From Verticiella sediminum (GTDB lineage: Bacteria > Pseudomonadota > Gammaproteobacteria > Burkholderiales > Burkholderiaceae_B): DNA of 64,000 bases. The notes under the pieces were generated by a model. It worked only from the letters and a program-made list of their open reading frames with translations. It ran no database searches and had not been told where the DNA came from. The DNA is taken from positions 248,001 to 312,000 of the forward strand of contig NZ_VLTJ01000042.1 in the NCBI RefSeq assembly GCF_007558815.1, given 5' to 3'. This document shows, in pieces, positions 8,450 to 17,959 of this stretch (positions are counted from its first letter, which is position 1; each line of letters starts with the position of its first letter). Both the position numbers and the translations under genes were made by a program.

Positions 8450-10441
8450 ATGGCTCATTTCAGTCTGCGCGGCAAGTCGCTGGCGGCGCTGGCCTTCGCT
8501 TGCCTCATCGTACTGGTCCCTGCCGCGGTCATCGTCTGGCTGGGCGTGGATCGGCTGCGCGAGGAATTCGGCTCGGCGCACGCGCAGAACCTCGCCATCC
8601 TCAACCAGCAGCACATGATGGCGCCGCTATCGGTGGAGCTTGCGCTCTCGCGCCAATGGGCTGCCTCGGCAGCAACGCGCCATTGGCTGCGCAACGAGTC
8701 CGACCCCGAGGCCGCCCGGCTGTTCTTTCTGGAGGCGGAAACCTATCGGCGCGCGGTGCACGATCAGACCTACTCGATCTCCAGCCTCGCGAGCGGCAAC
8801 TACTACTTCAGCGACGGCGATGCGCTCGCCGACCGGCAGCCGCGCTACGTGCTCTCGCCGACCGAGCCGGCCGACGCCTGGTTCTACGACACGCTGGCAT
8901 CGAACGCCGAATACAACGTCAACGTCAACCCCGACCGCATCCTGGAGATCTCGCGCGTGTGGATCAACGTCCCCGTGCGCGACGAGGACGGCACGCCGCT
9001 GGGCGTGGCGGGCTCCAGCATCAACCTGACGAGCTTTCTGGACGGGCTGCGCGGCCGCGACGAGGACGGTGTCACGCCCATCGTGTTCGACAGGATGGGG
9101 GCCATACAGGCCCACCCCGACCCGGCGCTGATCGCATACAACTCCGGCGCCAGCGGCAGCGACGGGGAGCACACGGTGTATTCGCTGCTCGATGCCGATG
9201 GCGCCGATGCGGTGCGCACGGCGATGCAGCAAGCCGCGCGCGACCCCAGCCACGCCGTCGAGCTGCACGCAGCCCTGCACGGGGAGCGACAGCACGTTGC
9301 GCTCGCCTACATCCCGCGTCTGGACTGGTATGCGGCGGTCGCCGTCGACCCGGCGCGCTGGAGCGGCAACGCCATGCGCCAGTGGCTGTGGCCGGCGCTC
9401 GGCGCGCTCGCCGCGACCCTGCTCGCCCTGCTCCTGATCGCCGCGCTGCTGGCCGAGCGCCTGGTGCTGCGGCCCATCCGCCGACTGCAGACCTCCGCCC
9501 GCGCCGTGGCGGACGGTCGCTACGAAGTCGAGCTGCCCGACGCGAGCGACGACGAGATCGGCGATCTGGGCCGCGCCTTCGGCGAGATGGCCCGCCGCGT
9601 GCGTTCGCACACCGAGGATCTGGAGTGCCGGGTGCGCGAGCGCACGCTGGCGCTGCAGCAGGCCAACGACGCGATGTCGGCCGCCCAGCGCCAGATCAAT
9701 GCATCGATCGACTACGCCAGCCTGATCCAGCGCGCCATCCTGCCCGACCGCCAGCTCACGCAGTTCCTGGGCGAGCAGCATTTCGTCATGTGGCGGCCCC
9801 GCGACGTCGTCGGTGGCGACTTCTACATTTTCCACCAGGACGGTGAGAACTGCCTGCTGGGCCTGATGGACTGCGCCGGACACGGCGTGCCGGGTGCGCT
9901 CATGACGATGCTCGCGCGGGCGGCGGTGGACCACGCGATCCACGCCGCCGGCCCGGCCGATCCGGCCGGCATCCTCGCCCGCTGCGATGCGGTGATGCGC
10001 ACCATGCTGGCCGACGCCCATCTGCCGCGCGCGCTCGCCACCAACGCCGACGCCGCGCTGGTATATATTGACCGCTCCGCCGGCAGGCTCGTCTATGCAG
10101 GCGCGCGCATCGACCTGTACGCCAGCGATGGTGCCGACGTGCAGCGCCATCGCGCCGCGCGGCGAGCACTGATGGACCGGCGCCAGGGCGCCTACACCAA
10201 CCTGCAACTTCCCTTGCGACCCGAGTGGACGTACTACCTCGTCACCGACGGCTTCCTGGACCAGGCCGGCGGCGAACGCGGCTGGAGTTTCGGCGACGAG
10301 CGCTTCGAAGCGCTGCTGCGCCGCAACGCGGGGCGCCCGCCCGCGGAACAGGCCGAGGCTTTCACCCGGGAACTCGCGGCCTACCAGGGCAACAACCCGC
10401 AACGCGACGACATCACGCTGCTGTCGTTCCGCTTCCATTGA
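8450..10441 (+). CDS. siaA: SiaA: membrane sensor with HAMP and PP2C/SpoIIE phosphatase
   Basis: A 663-residue inner-membrane protein. It has a transmembrane helix at about 12-30, a periplasmic sensing domain (dCache-like, about 35-305), a second helix at about 310-332, a HAMP linker, a short coiled coil, and a C-terminal PP2C/SpoIIE serine/threonine phosphatase (VGGDFY near 453, DCAGHGVPGAL near 473, RDDITLL near the end). In P. aeruginosa SiaA dephosphorylates SiaC and thereby frees it to activate SiaD. Gene order, length and architecture match that system here. The ATG at 8450 gives the natural N-terminus; the frame is open upstream without any domain. Ten bases separate it from siaB. Confidence 0.9.
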   Translation: MAHFSLRGKSLAALAFACLIVLVPAAVIVWLGVDRLREEFGSAHAQNLAILNQQHMMAPLSVELALSRQWAASAATRHWLRNESDPEAARLFFLEAETYRRAVHDQTYSISSLASGNYYFSDGDALADRQPRYVLSPTEPADAWFYDTLASNAEYNVNVNPDRILEISRVWINVPVRDEDGTPLGVAGSSINLTSFLDGLRGRDEDGVTPIVFDRMGAIQAHPDPALIAYNSGASGSDGEHTVYSLLDADGADAVRTAMQQAARDPSHAVELHAALHGERQHVALAYIPRLDWYAAVAVDPARWSGNAMRQWLWPALGALAATLLALLLIAALLAERLVLRPIRRLQTSARAVADGRYEVELPDASDDEIGDLGRAFGEMARRVRSHTEDLECRVRERTLALQQANDAMSAAQRQINASIDYASLIQRAILPDRQLTQFLGEQHFVMWRPRDVVGGDFYIFHQDGENCLLGLMDCAGHGVPGALMTMLARAAVDHAIHAAGPADPAGILARCDAVMRTMLADAHLPRALATNADAALVYIDRSAGRLVYAGARIDLYASDGADVQRHRAARRALMDRRQGAYTNLQLPLRPEWTYYLVTDGFLDQAGGERGWSFGDERFEALLRRNAGRPPAEQAEAFTRELAAYQGNNPQRDDITLLSFRFH

Positions 10442-10450
10442 GCCCATGTC

Positions 10451-10993
10451 ATGAATGCCAACGACCTGTACGCCCTGCGTACCCGCCTGTTCGAAGCCAA
10501 GACGCTGCTGTGCTTCAACGGGCCCATCTCGCGCAGCCTGCTGGAGGAGTTCGGCCTGGCGCTGAAAAGCTATCTCGCCACCGACGCCGGCAAGTCGGCC
10601 GAGGCCATGGACGTGTTCTCCGTCTACATCGAGATCACGCAGAACATCCGCCGCTATGTGGCCGCACAGAACTATGAAGATGCGCGCGGAGCGGCGACGG
10701 TCGTGATCTCCCGTGCGGCCGACGGCCACTACGTCATTTCCGCCGGCAACATCGTGCAGCGGCAGCATGGCCGGGCGCTGGTCGAGCGCATCGAGACGCT
10801 CGCCGGCCGCGACAAGACCGAACTCAAGGCACTCTACAAGCAGCAGCGGCGCGAACCGCGCGACCCTGCCAACCCCGACTCGGCCGGCCTCGGCCTGCTC
10901 GAGATCGCACGGCGCGCCACCGCCCCGATGCAGGCCACCCTGGTCGAGCAGCCGGGCGACGAAGCATTCTTCGGGCTGAGCGTCACGATCTGA
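10451..10993 (+). CDS. siaB: SiaB: SiaC kinase, GHKL-like fold
   Basis: A 180-residue cytoplasmic protein of the SiaB family (DUF6272). A degenerate ATPase N-box is readable as VYIEITQNIRRY near residue 58, and a G-box-like GLGLLEIARRA near 147, as in the histidine-kinase/anti-sigma kinase fold. In P. aeruginosa SiaB phosphorylates the threonine of SiaC, opposing SiaA. It starts ten bases after the siaA stop. A 147-bp gap with three hairpins follows before siaC, so the downstream pair may be expressed at a different level. Confidence 0.85.
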   Translation: MNANDLYALRTRLFEAKTLLCFNGPISRSLLEEFGLALKSYLATDAGKSAEAMDVFSVYIEITQNIRRYVAAQNYEDARGAATVVISRAADGHYVISAGNIVQRQHGRALVERIETLAGRDKTELKALYKQQRREPRDPANPDSAGLGLLEIARRATAPMQATLVEQPGDEAFFGLSVTI

Positions 10994-11012
10994 CCACGGG
11001 CCCAGCGCAGGC

Positions 11013-11097
11013 CTCGCCCTTCGGGGCGGGCTCGAGCAAGGCAGACCTACCCCCTGGCGCCGCAGGCGCCCCCTTCTGGTGGCGGGCCAGCCCCGCC
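11013..11097 (+). repeat. Tandem hairpin (REP-like) element between siaB and siaC
   Basis: Three stem-loops follow each other. The first, 11013-11030, has a seven-pair stem with one U-G pair and a TTCG tetraloop. The second, 11056-11070, is GGCGCC with a GCA loop. The third, 11081-11097, pairs GGCGGG with CCCGCC. No start codon or gene is evident in the gap. The composition resembles dispersed palindromic repeats common between genes in Burkholderiales; copy number elsewhere in the genome cannot be seen here. Confidence 0.5.
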
Positions 11098-11140
11098 CTC
11101 CAGCGGGAGTGACCCACAGACAGCGCAGACTGGATTCAAC

Positions 11141-11518
11141 ATGAAGGACCTCAACATCATCGGCGGCCGTTCCACGCCGTCCATCATCGCCAGCAGCGAA
11201 ACCCGCACGCTGACGATGCGCGGGGATTCCTACCCCGAGAACGCGCTCGAACTCTTCGGACCGATCATCGAGTGGGTCGAGGCCCAGTTGCAAGCCAGCA
11301 ACGCCCCTCTGGTGCTCGAACTCGAGCTGATGTATCTCAACACCAGCAGCATCAAGGCCATGATGGACATCTTCGACCTGCTCGAAGAGGCCCACGGGTG
11401 CGACGGGGACGTGGCCGTGAACTGGTACTTCGACGCCGAGAACGGCCGCGTGGGCGAACTGGCCGAGGAATTCAAGGAAGACTACACGTTTCCCTTCGCC
11501 ATCATCCCGCGATCATGA
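11141..11518 (+). CDS. siaC: SiaC: phosphothreonine-switched activator of SiaD
   Basis: A 125-residue protein of the DUF1987/SiaC family. In P. aeruginosa SiaC is the switch protein: unphosphorylated, it binds and activates the diguanylate cyclase SiaD; phosphorylated on Thr68 by SiaB, it does not. Here the segment YLNTSSIKAM places a threonine exactly at residue 68, followed by two serines. The fold resembles the STAS-like anti-anti-sigma layout, consistent with a partner-switch role. The stop overlaps the siaD start in an ATGA, so the two are translationally coupled. Confidence 0.9.
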   Translation: MKDLNIIGGRSTPSIIASSETRTLTMRGDSYPENALELFGPIIEWVEAQLQASNAPLVLELELMYLNTSSIKAMMDIFDLLEEAHGCDGDVAVNWYFDAENGRVGELAEEFKEDYTFPFAIIPRS

Positions 11519-12303
11519 AACAGCGCCGCAACGCGCTCGAAGCACGCGTCGAACAACTGCTGGCCGATCCCGAGCAGGCGGCTTCGCCTCTGGGACAGAC
11601 CCTGGAACAGGTGTGGGATCTGCTGCAGGACTACCTGCACCGGCTCGAACGCGTCACCTCGCTGTCCGACTCCTACCAGTCGCTCGTGCTCGAGCGCGAG
11701 CGCGGCCTGCACGATCGCCTGGACCGGCAATTGCGCCGGGTCTCGCGCATCGTGCGGATCTCGGACAAGTATCAGATCATGCTGCGCGAGGCGAACAACC
11801 GCCTGGCCGACAGCTCGAACCGCGACCCCCTCACCGACGCACCCAACCGGCGTGCGTTGATGGAGCGCCTGCGCCATGAATGCCGACGGGCCGCGCGCGG
11901 GGAGACGCGTGTCGTGGTGGCCATGCTCGACGTGGACTACTTCAAACAGGTGAACGATCAGCATGGCCACGATACCGGCGACCGCCTGCTCGTCGCCGTC
12001 GCCCAGTCGCTGGGCCAGGAACTGGCCGCCACCGAGATTCTCGGCCGCTGGGGCGGCGAAGAATTCCTGATGGTGCTGTGCGACACCGACCTCGCCGCCG
12101 CCCGCCGGCGCCTGCAGGCCAAGCTCGACACCGTGCGCCTGCTGCGCGTCGGCACCGATGCCGGCGAGCTGTCGCTCACCATGAGTGCGGGCCTGACCGC
12201 ACACCGCGTCGACGAACCCATCTCGAGCACCCTGGAGCGGGCCGACGCGGCGCTCTACCAGGCCAAGCACGAAGGGCGCGACCGCATCGTCATCGCGGCC
12301 TAG
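11515..12303 (+). CDS. siaD: SiaD: diguanylate cyclase (GGDEF)
   Basis: A 262-residue cytoplasmic protein with an N-terminal helical and coiled-coil region (about 1-95, the expected SiaC-docking part) and a C-terminal GGDEF domain. It has DPLTDAPNRR at 104-113, DVDYFKQVND at 139-148, and the active site GGEEF at 180-184. It therefore should make c-di-GMP from two GTP. The RxxD inhibitory site normally found about five residues before the active site is not present (the stretch is AATEILGRW), so product feedback through that site is not expected. The ATG lies in the ATGA overlap with siaC; the frame is open upstream through siaC but that part is not this family. Confidence 0.9.
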   Translation: MKQRRNALEARVEQLLADPEQAASPLGQTLEQVWDLLQDYLHRLERVTSLSDSYQSLVLERERGLHDRLDRQLRRVSRIVRISDKYQIMLREANNRLADSSNRDPLTDAPNRRALMERLRHECRRAARGETRVVVAMLDVDYFKQVNDQHGHDTGDRLLVAVAQSLGQELAATEILGRWGGEEFLMVLCDTDLAAARRRLQAKLDTVRLLRVGTDAGELSLTMSAGLTAHRVDEPISSTLERADAALYQAKHEGRDRIVIAA

Positions 12304-12317
12304 CCGATGCGGGACGA

Positions 12318-12346
12318 AGGGCGGCCGACGCGCGATGCGCCGCCCT
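12318..12346. terminator. Hairpin after siaD
   Basis: AGGGCGGC (12318-12325) pairs with GCCGCCCT (12339-12346) around a 13-base loop, 15 bp after the siaD stop. It is the first of two adjacent hairpins in the gap between the convergent siaD and secA. No T-run follows. Confidence 0.45.
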
Positions 12347-12352
12347 GAAACG

Positions 12353-12379
12353 ACGACGGCGGCCCAGGGCCGCCGTCGT
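12353..12379. terminator. Strong bidirectional hairpin between siaD and secA
   Basis: A 13-base perfect stem (ACGACGGCGGCCC with its complement) around a single unpaired A lies between the two convergent genes. It likely ends transcripts from both sides. It has no T-run, as with most hairpins in this window. Confidence 0.6.
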
Positions 12380-12396
12380 GGCACCCGCGCGCGTGC

Positions 12397-15129
12397 TCAG
12401 CTCAAGGCGCCGTGGCAATGCTTGTACTTCTTGCCGCTGCCGCAGGGGCACGGGTCGTTGCGGCCGACCTTGGGCAGCGCGTTGCGCTGCGGCTCGGCTG
12501 CACCCTGCTCGCTGGCGTTGGTGGCCAGCGCCGTATCGTAGTCGGTGTGCTGGTACTGCACGTTCTGCATCGGTGCCGGCGCCTGACTTTCCTGCGCTTG
12601 TTCCGCGGTCTGGATGCGCACCGTCATCAGCACCCGCACCACCTCGTTGCGCACCCGTTCGAGCATGTCCGAGAACAGTTCGAAGGCCTCGCGCTTGTAT
12701 TCCTGCTTGGGATTCTTCTGCGCGTAGCCGCGCAGGTGGATGCCCTGGCGCAGGTGATCCAGCGAGGCGAGGTGCTCGCGCCACTGTGTATCGATCGACT
12801 GCAGCATGACCGAGCGCTCGAAGTTGGCCCAGTTCTCGGCCCCCACACGCTCGACCTTGGCATCGTAGAGCTCGACGGCAGCCGCCAGCACACGATCGAG
12901 CACCTGCTCGTCGGTGAGATTGGGCTCGTCCTTGAGCATTTGCGCGAGCGGAATCTCGACCTGCCAGTCGGCCGCCAGGGTCGCCTCCAGGCCGGGCAGG
13001 TTCCACTGCTCTTCCATCGACTCGGCCGGCACATAGGTGCGCACGACCTCCGTGAACGTCGCGTCGCGCAGCGCGCGCACGGTGTCGCCGATGTTGGACG
13101 CTTCGAGCACTTCGTTGCGCTGGGCGTAGAGCACCTTGCGCTGATCGTTGGCGACGTCGTCGTACTCGAGCAACTGCTTGCGGATGTCGAAGTTGCGGGC
13201 CTCGACCTTGCGCTGCGCGGTTTCGATGGAGCGCGTGACCATGCCGGCTTCGATCGGCTCGCCCTCGGGCAGCTTCAGGCGCTCCATGATGGCGCGCACG
13301 CGATCGCCCGCGAAGATGCGCATCAGCGGATCTTCGAGCGAGAGATAGAAGCGCGAGGAACCCGGATCGCCCTGGCGGCCCGCCCGGCCGCGCAGTTGGT
13401 TGTCGATGCGGCGCGATTCGTGGCGCTCGGTGCCGATGATGCGCAGGCCGCCGGCGGCCTTGACCTGCTCGTTGAGCGGACGCCATTCCTCGTGCACCTG
13501 GGCGATGCGCGCCTCGCGCTGCTCGGCGGCGAGCGCATCGTCGGCGCGCAGCAGGTCGATCTGCTTGTCCACACTGCCGCCCAGCACGATGTCGGTGCCG
13601 CGGCCGGCCATGTTGGTGGCGATGGTGATGCGCCCGGGCTTGCCCGCCTCGGCGACGATCTCGGCTTCGCGAGCGTGCTGCTTGGCGTTGAGCACCTGGT
13701 GCGGCAGCTTGGCCTTGGTGAGCAGATCGGAGATCAGCTCGGAGTTCTCGATGCTGGTGGTGCCCACCAGCACCGGCTGGCCGCGCTCGTGGCAGTCGCG
13801 GATATCGTTGATGATCGCGTCGTACTTCTCGCGATCGGTCTTGAACACCTGATCGTTCTGGTCGATCCGGATCATCGGCCGGTTGGTCGGCACGATGACG
13901 GTTTCCAGGCCGTAGATTTCCTGGAATTCGTAGGCTTCGGTGTCGGCCGTGCCGGTCATGCCGGCAAGCTTCTCGTACATCCGGAAGTAGTTCTGGAACG
14001 TGATCGACGCGAGCGTCTGGTTCTCGTTCTGGATCTTCGCGTTTTCCTTGGCTTCGACCGCCTGGTGCAGGCCGTCGGACCAGCGGCGGCCGACCATCAG
14101 GCGGCCGGTGAACTCGTCGACGATGACGACTTCGCCGTTCTGCACCACGTAGTGCTGGTCGCGGTGGTACAGCGCGTGGGCGCGCAGGGCCGCCATCAGG
14201 TGATGCACCAGCGAGATGTGGCGCGGCTCGTACAGCGATTCGTTCTCGGGCAGCAGGCCGATGCGCACCAGGATGCCCTCGGCCTTCTCGTGGCCGGCCT
14301 CGGAGAGATAGACCTGCCGGCTCTTCTCGTCGACCCAGTAGTCGCCCTCGGGTTCGGGCTCCTGCGGCTTGGGCTCGCTCGCCATGCGCGCGAGCAGCGG
14401 CGGCACGGCGTTCATGGCGCGATAGAGATCGGTGTGATCCTCGGCCTGGCCGGAGATGATGAGCGGGGTGCGCGCTTCGTCGATCAGGATGGAGTCGACT
14501 TCGTCGACGATGGCGTAGAACAGGCCGCGCTGGCGCCGATCCTCGACGCGGTACTCCATGTTGTCGCGCAGGTAGTCGAAACCGAACTCGTTGTTCGTGC
14601 CGTAGGTGATGTCTGCCGCGTAGGCCTGCTGCTTGGCGTCGTTGGGCTGCTGCGAGACCACCACGCCGACTTCCATGCCGAGGAAGCGGTAGAGCCGGCC
14701 CATCCACTCGGCATCGCGCGCGGCGAGGTAGTCGTTGACCGTGACGATGTGCACGCCCTTGCCGGCCAGCGCGTTCAGGTACGCGGGCAGGGTGGCCATC
14801 AGCGTCTTGCCCTCGCCGGTGCGCATTTCGGCGATGCGGCCACTGTGCAGCACCATGCCGCCGATCATCTGGACATCGAAATGGCGCATGCCCAGCACCC
14901 GCTTGCCCGCCTCGCGCACGACGGCGAAGGCTTCCGGCAGCAGGGAATCGAGCGTGGCTCCCTTGGCGATGCGGTCGCGGAATTCGACCGTCTTGGCCGC
15001 GAGTTCGACGTCCGTCAAGGCAGCGATCTGCGGTTCGAGCGCGTTGATCCGGGCCACTTGCCCGCGAAACTGTTTGACGAGGCGGTCGTTGCGACTACCG
15101 AAAATCTTCTTGAGCAGGTTGAATGCCAT
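12397..15129 (-). CDS. secA: Preprotein translocase ATPase SecA
   Basis: SecA drives secretory proteins through SecYEG with ATP. The 910-residue protein has every expected part: the Walker [10 protein letters not shown] at 103-111, the DEVDS Walker B near 210, the helicase-like second nucleotide domain with TNMAGRGTD near residue 508 and [13 protein letters not shown] near 583, and the C-terminal zinc-binding tail [14 protein letters not shown] that also binds SecB. The ATG at 15129 gives the standard [16 protein letters not shown] start. It is separated from the upstream M23 peptidase gene by a 179-bp gap with a hairpin, so it probably has its own promoter. Confidence 0.97.
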   Translation of the reverse strand: MAFNLLKKIFGSRNDRLVKQFRGQVARINALEPQIAALTDVELAAKTVEFRDRIAKGATLDSLLPEAFAVVREAGKRVLGMRHFDVQMIGGMVLHSGRIAEMRTGEGKTLMATLPAYLNALAGKGVHIVTVNDYLAARDAEWMGRLYRFLGMEVGVVVSQQPNDAKQQAYAADITYGTNNEFGFDYLRDNMEYRVEDRRQRGLFYAIVDEVDSILIDEARTPLIISGQAEDHTDLYRAMNAVPPLLARMASEPKPQEPEPEGDYWVDEKSRQVYLSEAGHEKAEGILVRIGLLPENESLYEPRHISLVHHLMAALRAHALYHRDQHYVVQNGEVVIVDEFTGRLMVGRRWSDGLHQAVEAKENAKIQNENQTLASITFQNYFRMYEKLAGMTGTADTEAYEFQEIYGLETVIVPTNRPMIRIDQNDQVFKTDREKYDAIINDIRDCHERGQPVLVGTTSIENSELISDLLTKAKLPHQVLNAKQHAREAEIVAEAGKPGRITIATNMAGRGTDIVLGGSVDKQIDLLRADDALAAEQREARIAQVHEEWRPLNEQVKAAGGLRIIGTERHESRRIDNQLRGRAGRQGDPGSSRFYLSLEDPLMRIFAGDRVRAIMERLKLPEGEPIEAGMVTRSIETAQRKVEARNFDIRKQLLEYDDVANDQRKVLYAQRNEVLEASNIGDTVRALRDATFTEVVRTYVPAESMEEQWNLPGLEATLAADWQVEIPLAQMLKDEPNLTDEQVLDRVLAAAVELYDAKVERVGAENWANFERSVMLQSIDTQWREHLASLDHLRQGIHLRGYAQKNPKQEYKREAFELFSDMLERVRNEVVRVLMTVRIQTAEQAQESQAPAPMQNVQYQHTDYDTALATNASEQGAAEPQRNALPKVGRNDPCPCGSGKKYKHCHGALS

Positions 15130-15238
15130 CTATGAACCGCCCCGGCACAGCCGAAGCTCCAGTGACCAAGTGTTCGAGTGTAGCACCGCGTGCTGGGCCG
15201 TATCAGGCCCTTGAACGAACGGCGCCCGGGCCGACGCA

Positions 15239-15279
15239 ACGCCCGGTAGCGCACGATTCGCTCGCGCGCTACCGGGCGT
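15239..15279 (-). terminator. Hairpin after the M23 peptidase gene
   Basis: A 14-base perfect stem (ACGCCCGGTAGCGC at 15239-15252 with its complement at 15266-15279) and a 13-base loop lie 30 bp past the peptidase stop and 110 bp before the secA start. It would separate the two transcripts. Confidence 0.55.
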
Positions 15280-15308
15280 CCCAGGCCCGCGGGGGCGGGA
15301 AGAAAGCG

Positions 15309-16460
15309 TCAGCGCGTGGAGAGTTCGGCCAGCCGCTCGGCGCTGACCTCGCCGGCCAGGAAGAGCCGCGGATCGGCTGCCTGGCCGGCGACACGCACTT
15401 CGAAATGCAGGTGCGGCCCGGTCGAGCGGCCCGTGGAGCCCACGGTGGCGATCCGCTGGCCGCGATAGACCAGGTCGCCCGGCTTGACCAGCAGTTGCTG
15501 GGCATGCGCGTAGCGCGTCACCAGCTTGTTGCCATGATCGATCTCGACCATGCGGCCATACCCCGTCTGGTAACGCGCGGAGACGACCACGCCGCCCGCG
15601 GCGGCGACGATCGGCGTGCCGCGCGGCGCGGCGAAGTCCAGACCCTCGTGAAAGGCCCGGCGCCCGGTGATCGGGTCGACGCGCGGGCCGTAGGACGAAC
15701 TGTTGTAGGCGTAGCCGCGGATCGGCATGGCCGATGGGGTCCGCGCCCGTTCGGCCATCTCCGAGCGCAATCGCGCCTCCAGTACGTCGAGATAATCGCC
15801 GCGGTCGTAGAGCCGGTCGCGCAGGGTGTCGATTTCGCGGTCGAGCTCGGCGACCGACAGCGAGGAGGGTTCGACCAGCAGGCCGCCCTGCCCCGGCACG
15901 TGGCGGAAGTCGAAAGCCTCCGGCTCCACGCCGGCGATGTCGGCGAGCCGCTCGCCCAATGCGTCGATCTGGGTCAGGCGGGCTTCCATTTCGCCCACTT
16001 TGCGGGCGAGCACGTCGATGTGCTCACGCAGGCGCTCTTCGGTTTCCTTGCCGTCGGCCGTAGCGGCTGCGCCGCCGTCGAAGCTCGGATCGTGCGCCGA
16101 GAGCGGCAGTTCGTGGCGCGGTGCGGTACGCTCCAGCCAGGCCTGCGTGGCGCCGACCAGCCAGTTGTCCTGCGTCTCGCCCTGGACCACCGGCTCGTCG
16201 GCCGGAACCTCGAGTACGGTACCCCCGGGCACGGGGTTTGCGAGTTGGGGCTGGGCAGCGGGGGCCTGGGCGACCAGCGAAGCCGGCGGGTTCGCCACCC
16301 GCAGTTCGGCAGGCAGGGGCGAGGCGGGCACCGTTTGCTGCAGCAGCCACAGGACGCCGCCCGTCATGAGCAAAGCCTTGGTCAGCAAGATCGCGTGGCG
16401 CGGCTGAAGCCGGATCTCCCGATCTTCGCCTCGCCGTGTATGCTTGATGATGAGTTGCAC
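15309..16460 (-). CDS. M23 family metallopeptidase (LytM-like)
   Basis: A 383-residue murein-hydrolase-type protein. One transmembrane helix (about 24-42) anchors it; a proline/alanine-rich periplasmic stretch and a coiled coil (about 138-240) follow; the C-terminal LytM domain carries the zinc ligands HEGLD (His271, Asp275) and HLHFEV (His352). Such proteins cleave peptidoglycan cross-links or activate amidases. The start is GTG at 16460. The gene sits in the conserved betaproteobacterial block lpxC-dciA-M23-secA. Only 13 bp separate it from the divergent dciA start, so its promoter must overlap dciA coding sequence. Confidence 0.87.
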   Translation of the reverse strand: MQLIIKHTRRGEDREIRLQPRHAILLTKALLMTGGVLWLLQQTVPASPLPAELRVANPPASLVAQAPAAQPQLANPVPGGTVLEVPADEPVVQGETQDNWLVGATQAWLERTAPRHELPLSAHDPSFDGGAAATADGKETEERLREHIDVLARKVGEMEARLTQIDALGERLADIAGVEPEAFDFRHVPGQGGLLVEPSSLSVAELDREIDTLRDRLYDRGDYLDVLEARLRSEMAERARTPSAMPIRGYAYNSSSYGPRVDPITGRRAFHEGLDFAAPRGTPIVAAAGGVVVSARYQTGYGRMVEIDHGNKLVTRYAHAQQLLVKPGDLVYRGQRIATVGSTGRSTGPHLHFEVRVAGQAADPRLFLAGEVSAERLAELSTR

Positions 16461-16473
16461 GCGGTAGGTTGCC

Positions 16474-16959
16474 TTGGAAAAAACTGCAAAAACACGCCGT
16501 GCGGGCCGACGATCGGGATCGCCGGACGCACTATCCTGGTTGAATCAGACGACGCGCGGCGCCAGCGTGGTGGCGACGGCACAGCGCCTGCTCGAAGTGC
16601 AGGGGCAGCTCCGCAAGGTGCTGCCGACTCCGCTGAATGAGTCCTGCCAAGTGCTGCGCTGGCAGGAAGATACATTGACGCTGGGCGTGCCGACCTCGGC
16701 ACATTCCGCCAAGCTGAGGCAGCTACTGCCCCGGCTGGCGGCGTCTTTGCAGAGCAGCGGCTGGCAGCTTAACGAAATCCGGGTACGCGTACAAGCCGAT
16801 GGCGGACGCCCCTACGTGCCCGTTCCGCCGCGCGACCCTCGGCCGGAAATCCATGAGAACGGCTTGGAATCCTTTGTAGCACTAAGAAAAAACCTCAGCA
16901 CTGACGGGCCTTTGGCGCGCGCGCTGGACAAATTGCTTCAACGCCGGGGCCGTGCCTGA
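16474..16959 (+). CDS. dciA: DciA-like (DUF721) helicase-loading protein
   Basis: The 161-residue protein carries the DUF721/DciA domain at about 32-105, including the region from QRLLEVQGQLRKVLP through the LRQLLPRLAASLQ helix. DciA is the ancestral loader of the replicative helicase DnaB. The usual betaproteobacterial motif ALSWL is present at 19-23, so the start must be upstream of it; the only in-frame candidate is TTG at 16474, preceded weakly by AGG. No methionine exists in the protein, so the start is by inference. It faces lpxC convergently and is divergent from the M23 gene. Confidence 0.75.
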   Translation: MEKTAKTRRAGRRSGSPDALSWLNQTTRGASVVATAQRLLEVQGQLRKVLPTPLNESCQVLRWQEDTLTLGVPTSAHSAKLRQLLPRLAASLQSSGWQLNEIRVRVQADGGRPYVPVPPRDPRPEIHENGLESFVALRKNLSTDGPLARALDKLLQRRGRA

Positions 16960-17035
16960 GCGCTACCGAAGAATAGGCCACCAACGCAAAAAAGCGTGGT
17001 GAATATGCGCAATCCCGACCCGGGTGAAACCGGCC

Positions 17036-17959
17036 TCAGGCCGGCTGCCACTCCAGGCGCACGCCCGCCGGCGCCTGCGCCGGCGAATCGAACGTGACCG
17101 TTTCCCAGGCATCCTCCGCCGCCAGCAGGGCGCGCACGAGCTTGTTGTTCAGGCCGTGTCCCGACTTGTGGGCGACGTAGCGGGCGATCAGCGGGCGGCC
17201 GATCAGATACAGGTCGCCGATGGCGTCCAGGATCTTGTGCTTGACGAACTCGTCGTCGTAGCGAAGGCCGTCGCTGTTCAGCACGCGGTATTCGTCCATG
17301 ACGATGGCGTTGTCCAGGCTGCCGCCACGGGCCAGGCCTACCGCGCGCAGCGCTTCCACGTCGTTGACGAAACCGAAGGTGCGCGCGCGCGCGATCTCGC
17401 GGGTGTAGGAATCCCGCGCGAAATCGACTTCCGCGTAGCCCGCCGTCGCGTCGATGGCCGGATGATGGAAGTCGATCGAGAAGGCCAGGGCGAAGCCGTC
17501 GTGCGGCTCCAGGCGCGCCCACTTGGCGGCGCTGCCCTCGCCTTCGCGCACTTCGACGGCACGCTTGACGCGGATGAACCGCTTGGGCGCGGGTACTTCC
17601 TGCAGGCCGGCCGAGCGCAGCAGATACACGAAGGTGTTCGCGCTGCCATCCATGATCGGCACTTCCTCGGCGTTGAGGTCGACGTGCAGATTGTCGATGC
17701 CAAGGCCGGCGCAGGCCGACATCAGATGTTCCACGGTGGAGACGCGCACGTCGCCCTGCTGCAGCACCGAGGCCATGCGGGTGTCGCCGACCTGCGTCGC
17801 GGAGGCGGGCAGGTCGACGACCTGCGGCAGGTCGATGCGATGAAACACGATACCGGTGTCTGCGGCGGCCGGGCGCAGCGTGATCTCGACACGGCGGCCG
17901 GAGTGGACTCCGACGCCTGTCGTGCGGATGACGCTCTTGATGGTGCGCTGACGGAACAT
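17036..17959 (-). CDS. lpxC: UDP-3-O-acyl-N-acetylglucosamine deacetylase
   Basis: LpxC is the zinc-dependent deacetylase that commits UDP-GlcNAc derivatives to lipid A synthesis. The 307-residue protein starts MFRQRTIKS, as in other Burkholderiales. It has TTGVGVHSG near 13-21 (substrate loop), VEHLMSA with zinc ligand His78, and the [14 protein letters not shown] segment near 235-248 holding the other two zinc ligands (His and Asp) and the catalytic region. ATG 17959 is preferred over one six codons upstream because the family begins there. The cell-division (mra) cluster that often precedes lpxC is not next to it here; gcvH is. Confidence 0.95.
   Translation of the reverse strand: MFRQRTIKSVIRTTGVGVHSGRRVEITLRPAAADTGIVFHRIDLPQVVDLPASATQVGDTRMASVLQQGDVRVSTVEHLMSACAGLGIDNLHVDLNAEEVPIMDGSANTFVYLLRSAGLQEVPAPKRFIRVKRAVEVREGEGSAAKWARLEPHDGFALAFSIDFHHPAIDATAGYAEVDFARDSYTREIARARTFGFVNDVEALRAVGLARGGSLDNAIVMDEYRVLNSDGLRYDDEFVKHKILDAIGDLYLIGRPLIARYVAHKSGHGLNNKLVRALLAAEDAWETVTFDSPAQAPAGVRLEWQPA

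Noticed and set aside
12412-15135. A 907-codon open frame on the plus strand opposite secA.
   Set aside because: High GC keeps the antisense frame free of stops. Its translation is histidine-, arginine- and valine-rich without any domain, while secA on the other strand is certain.
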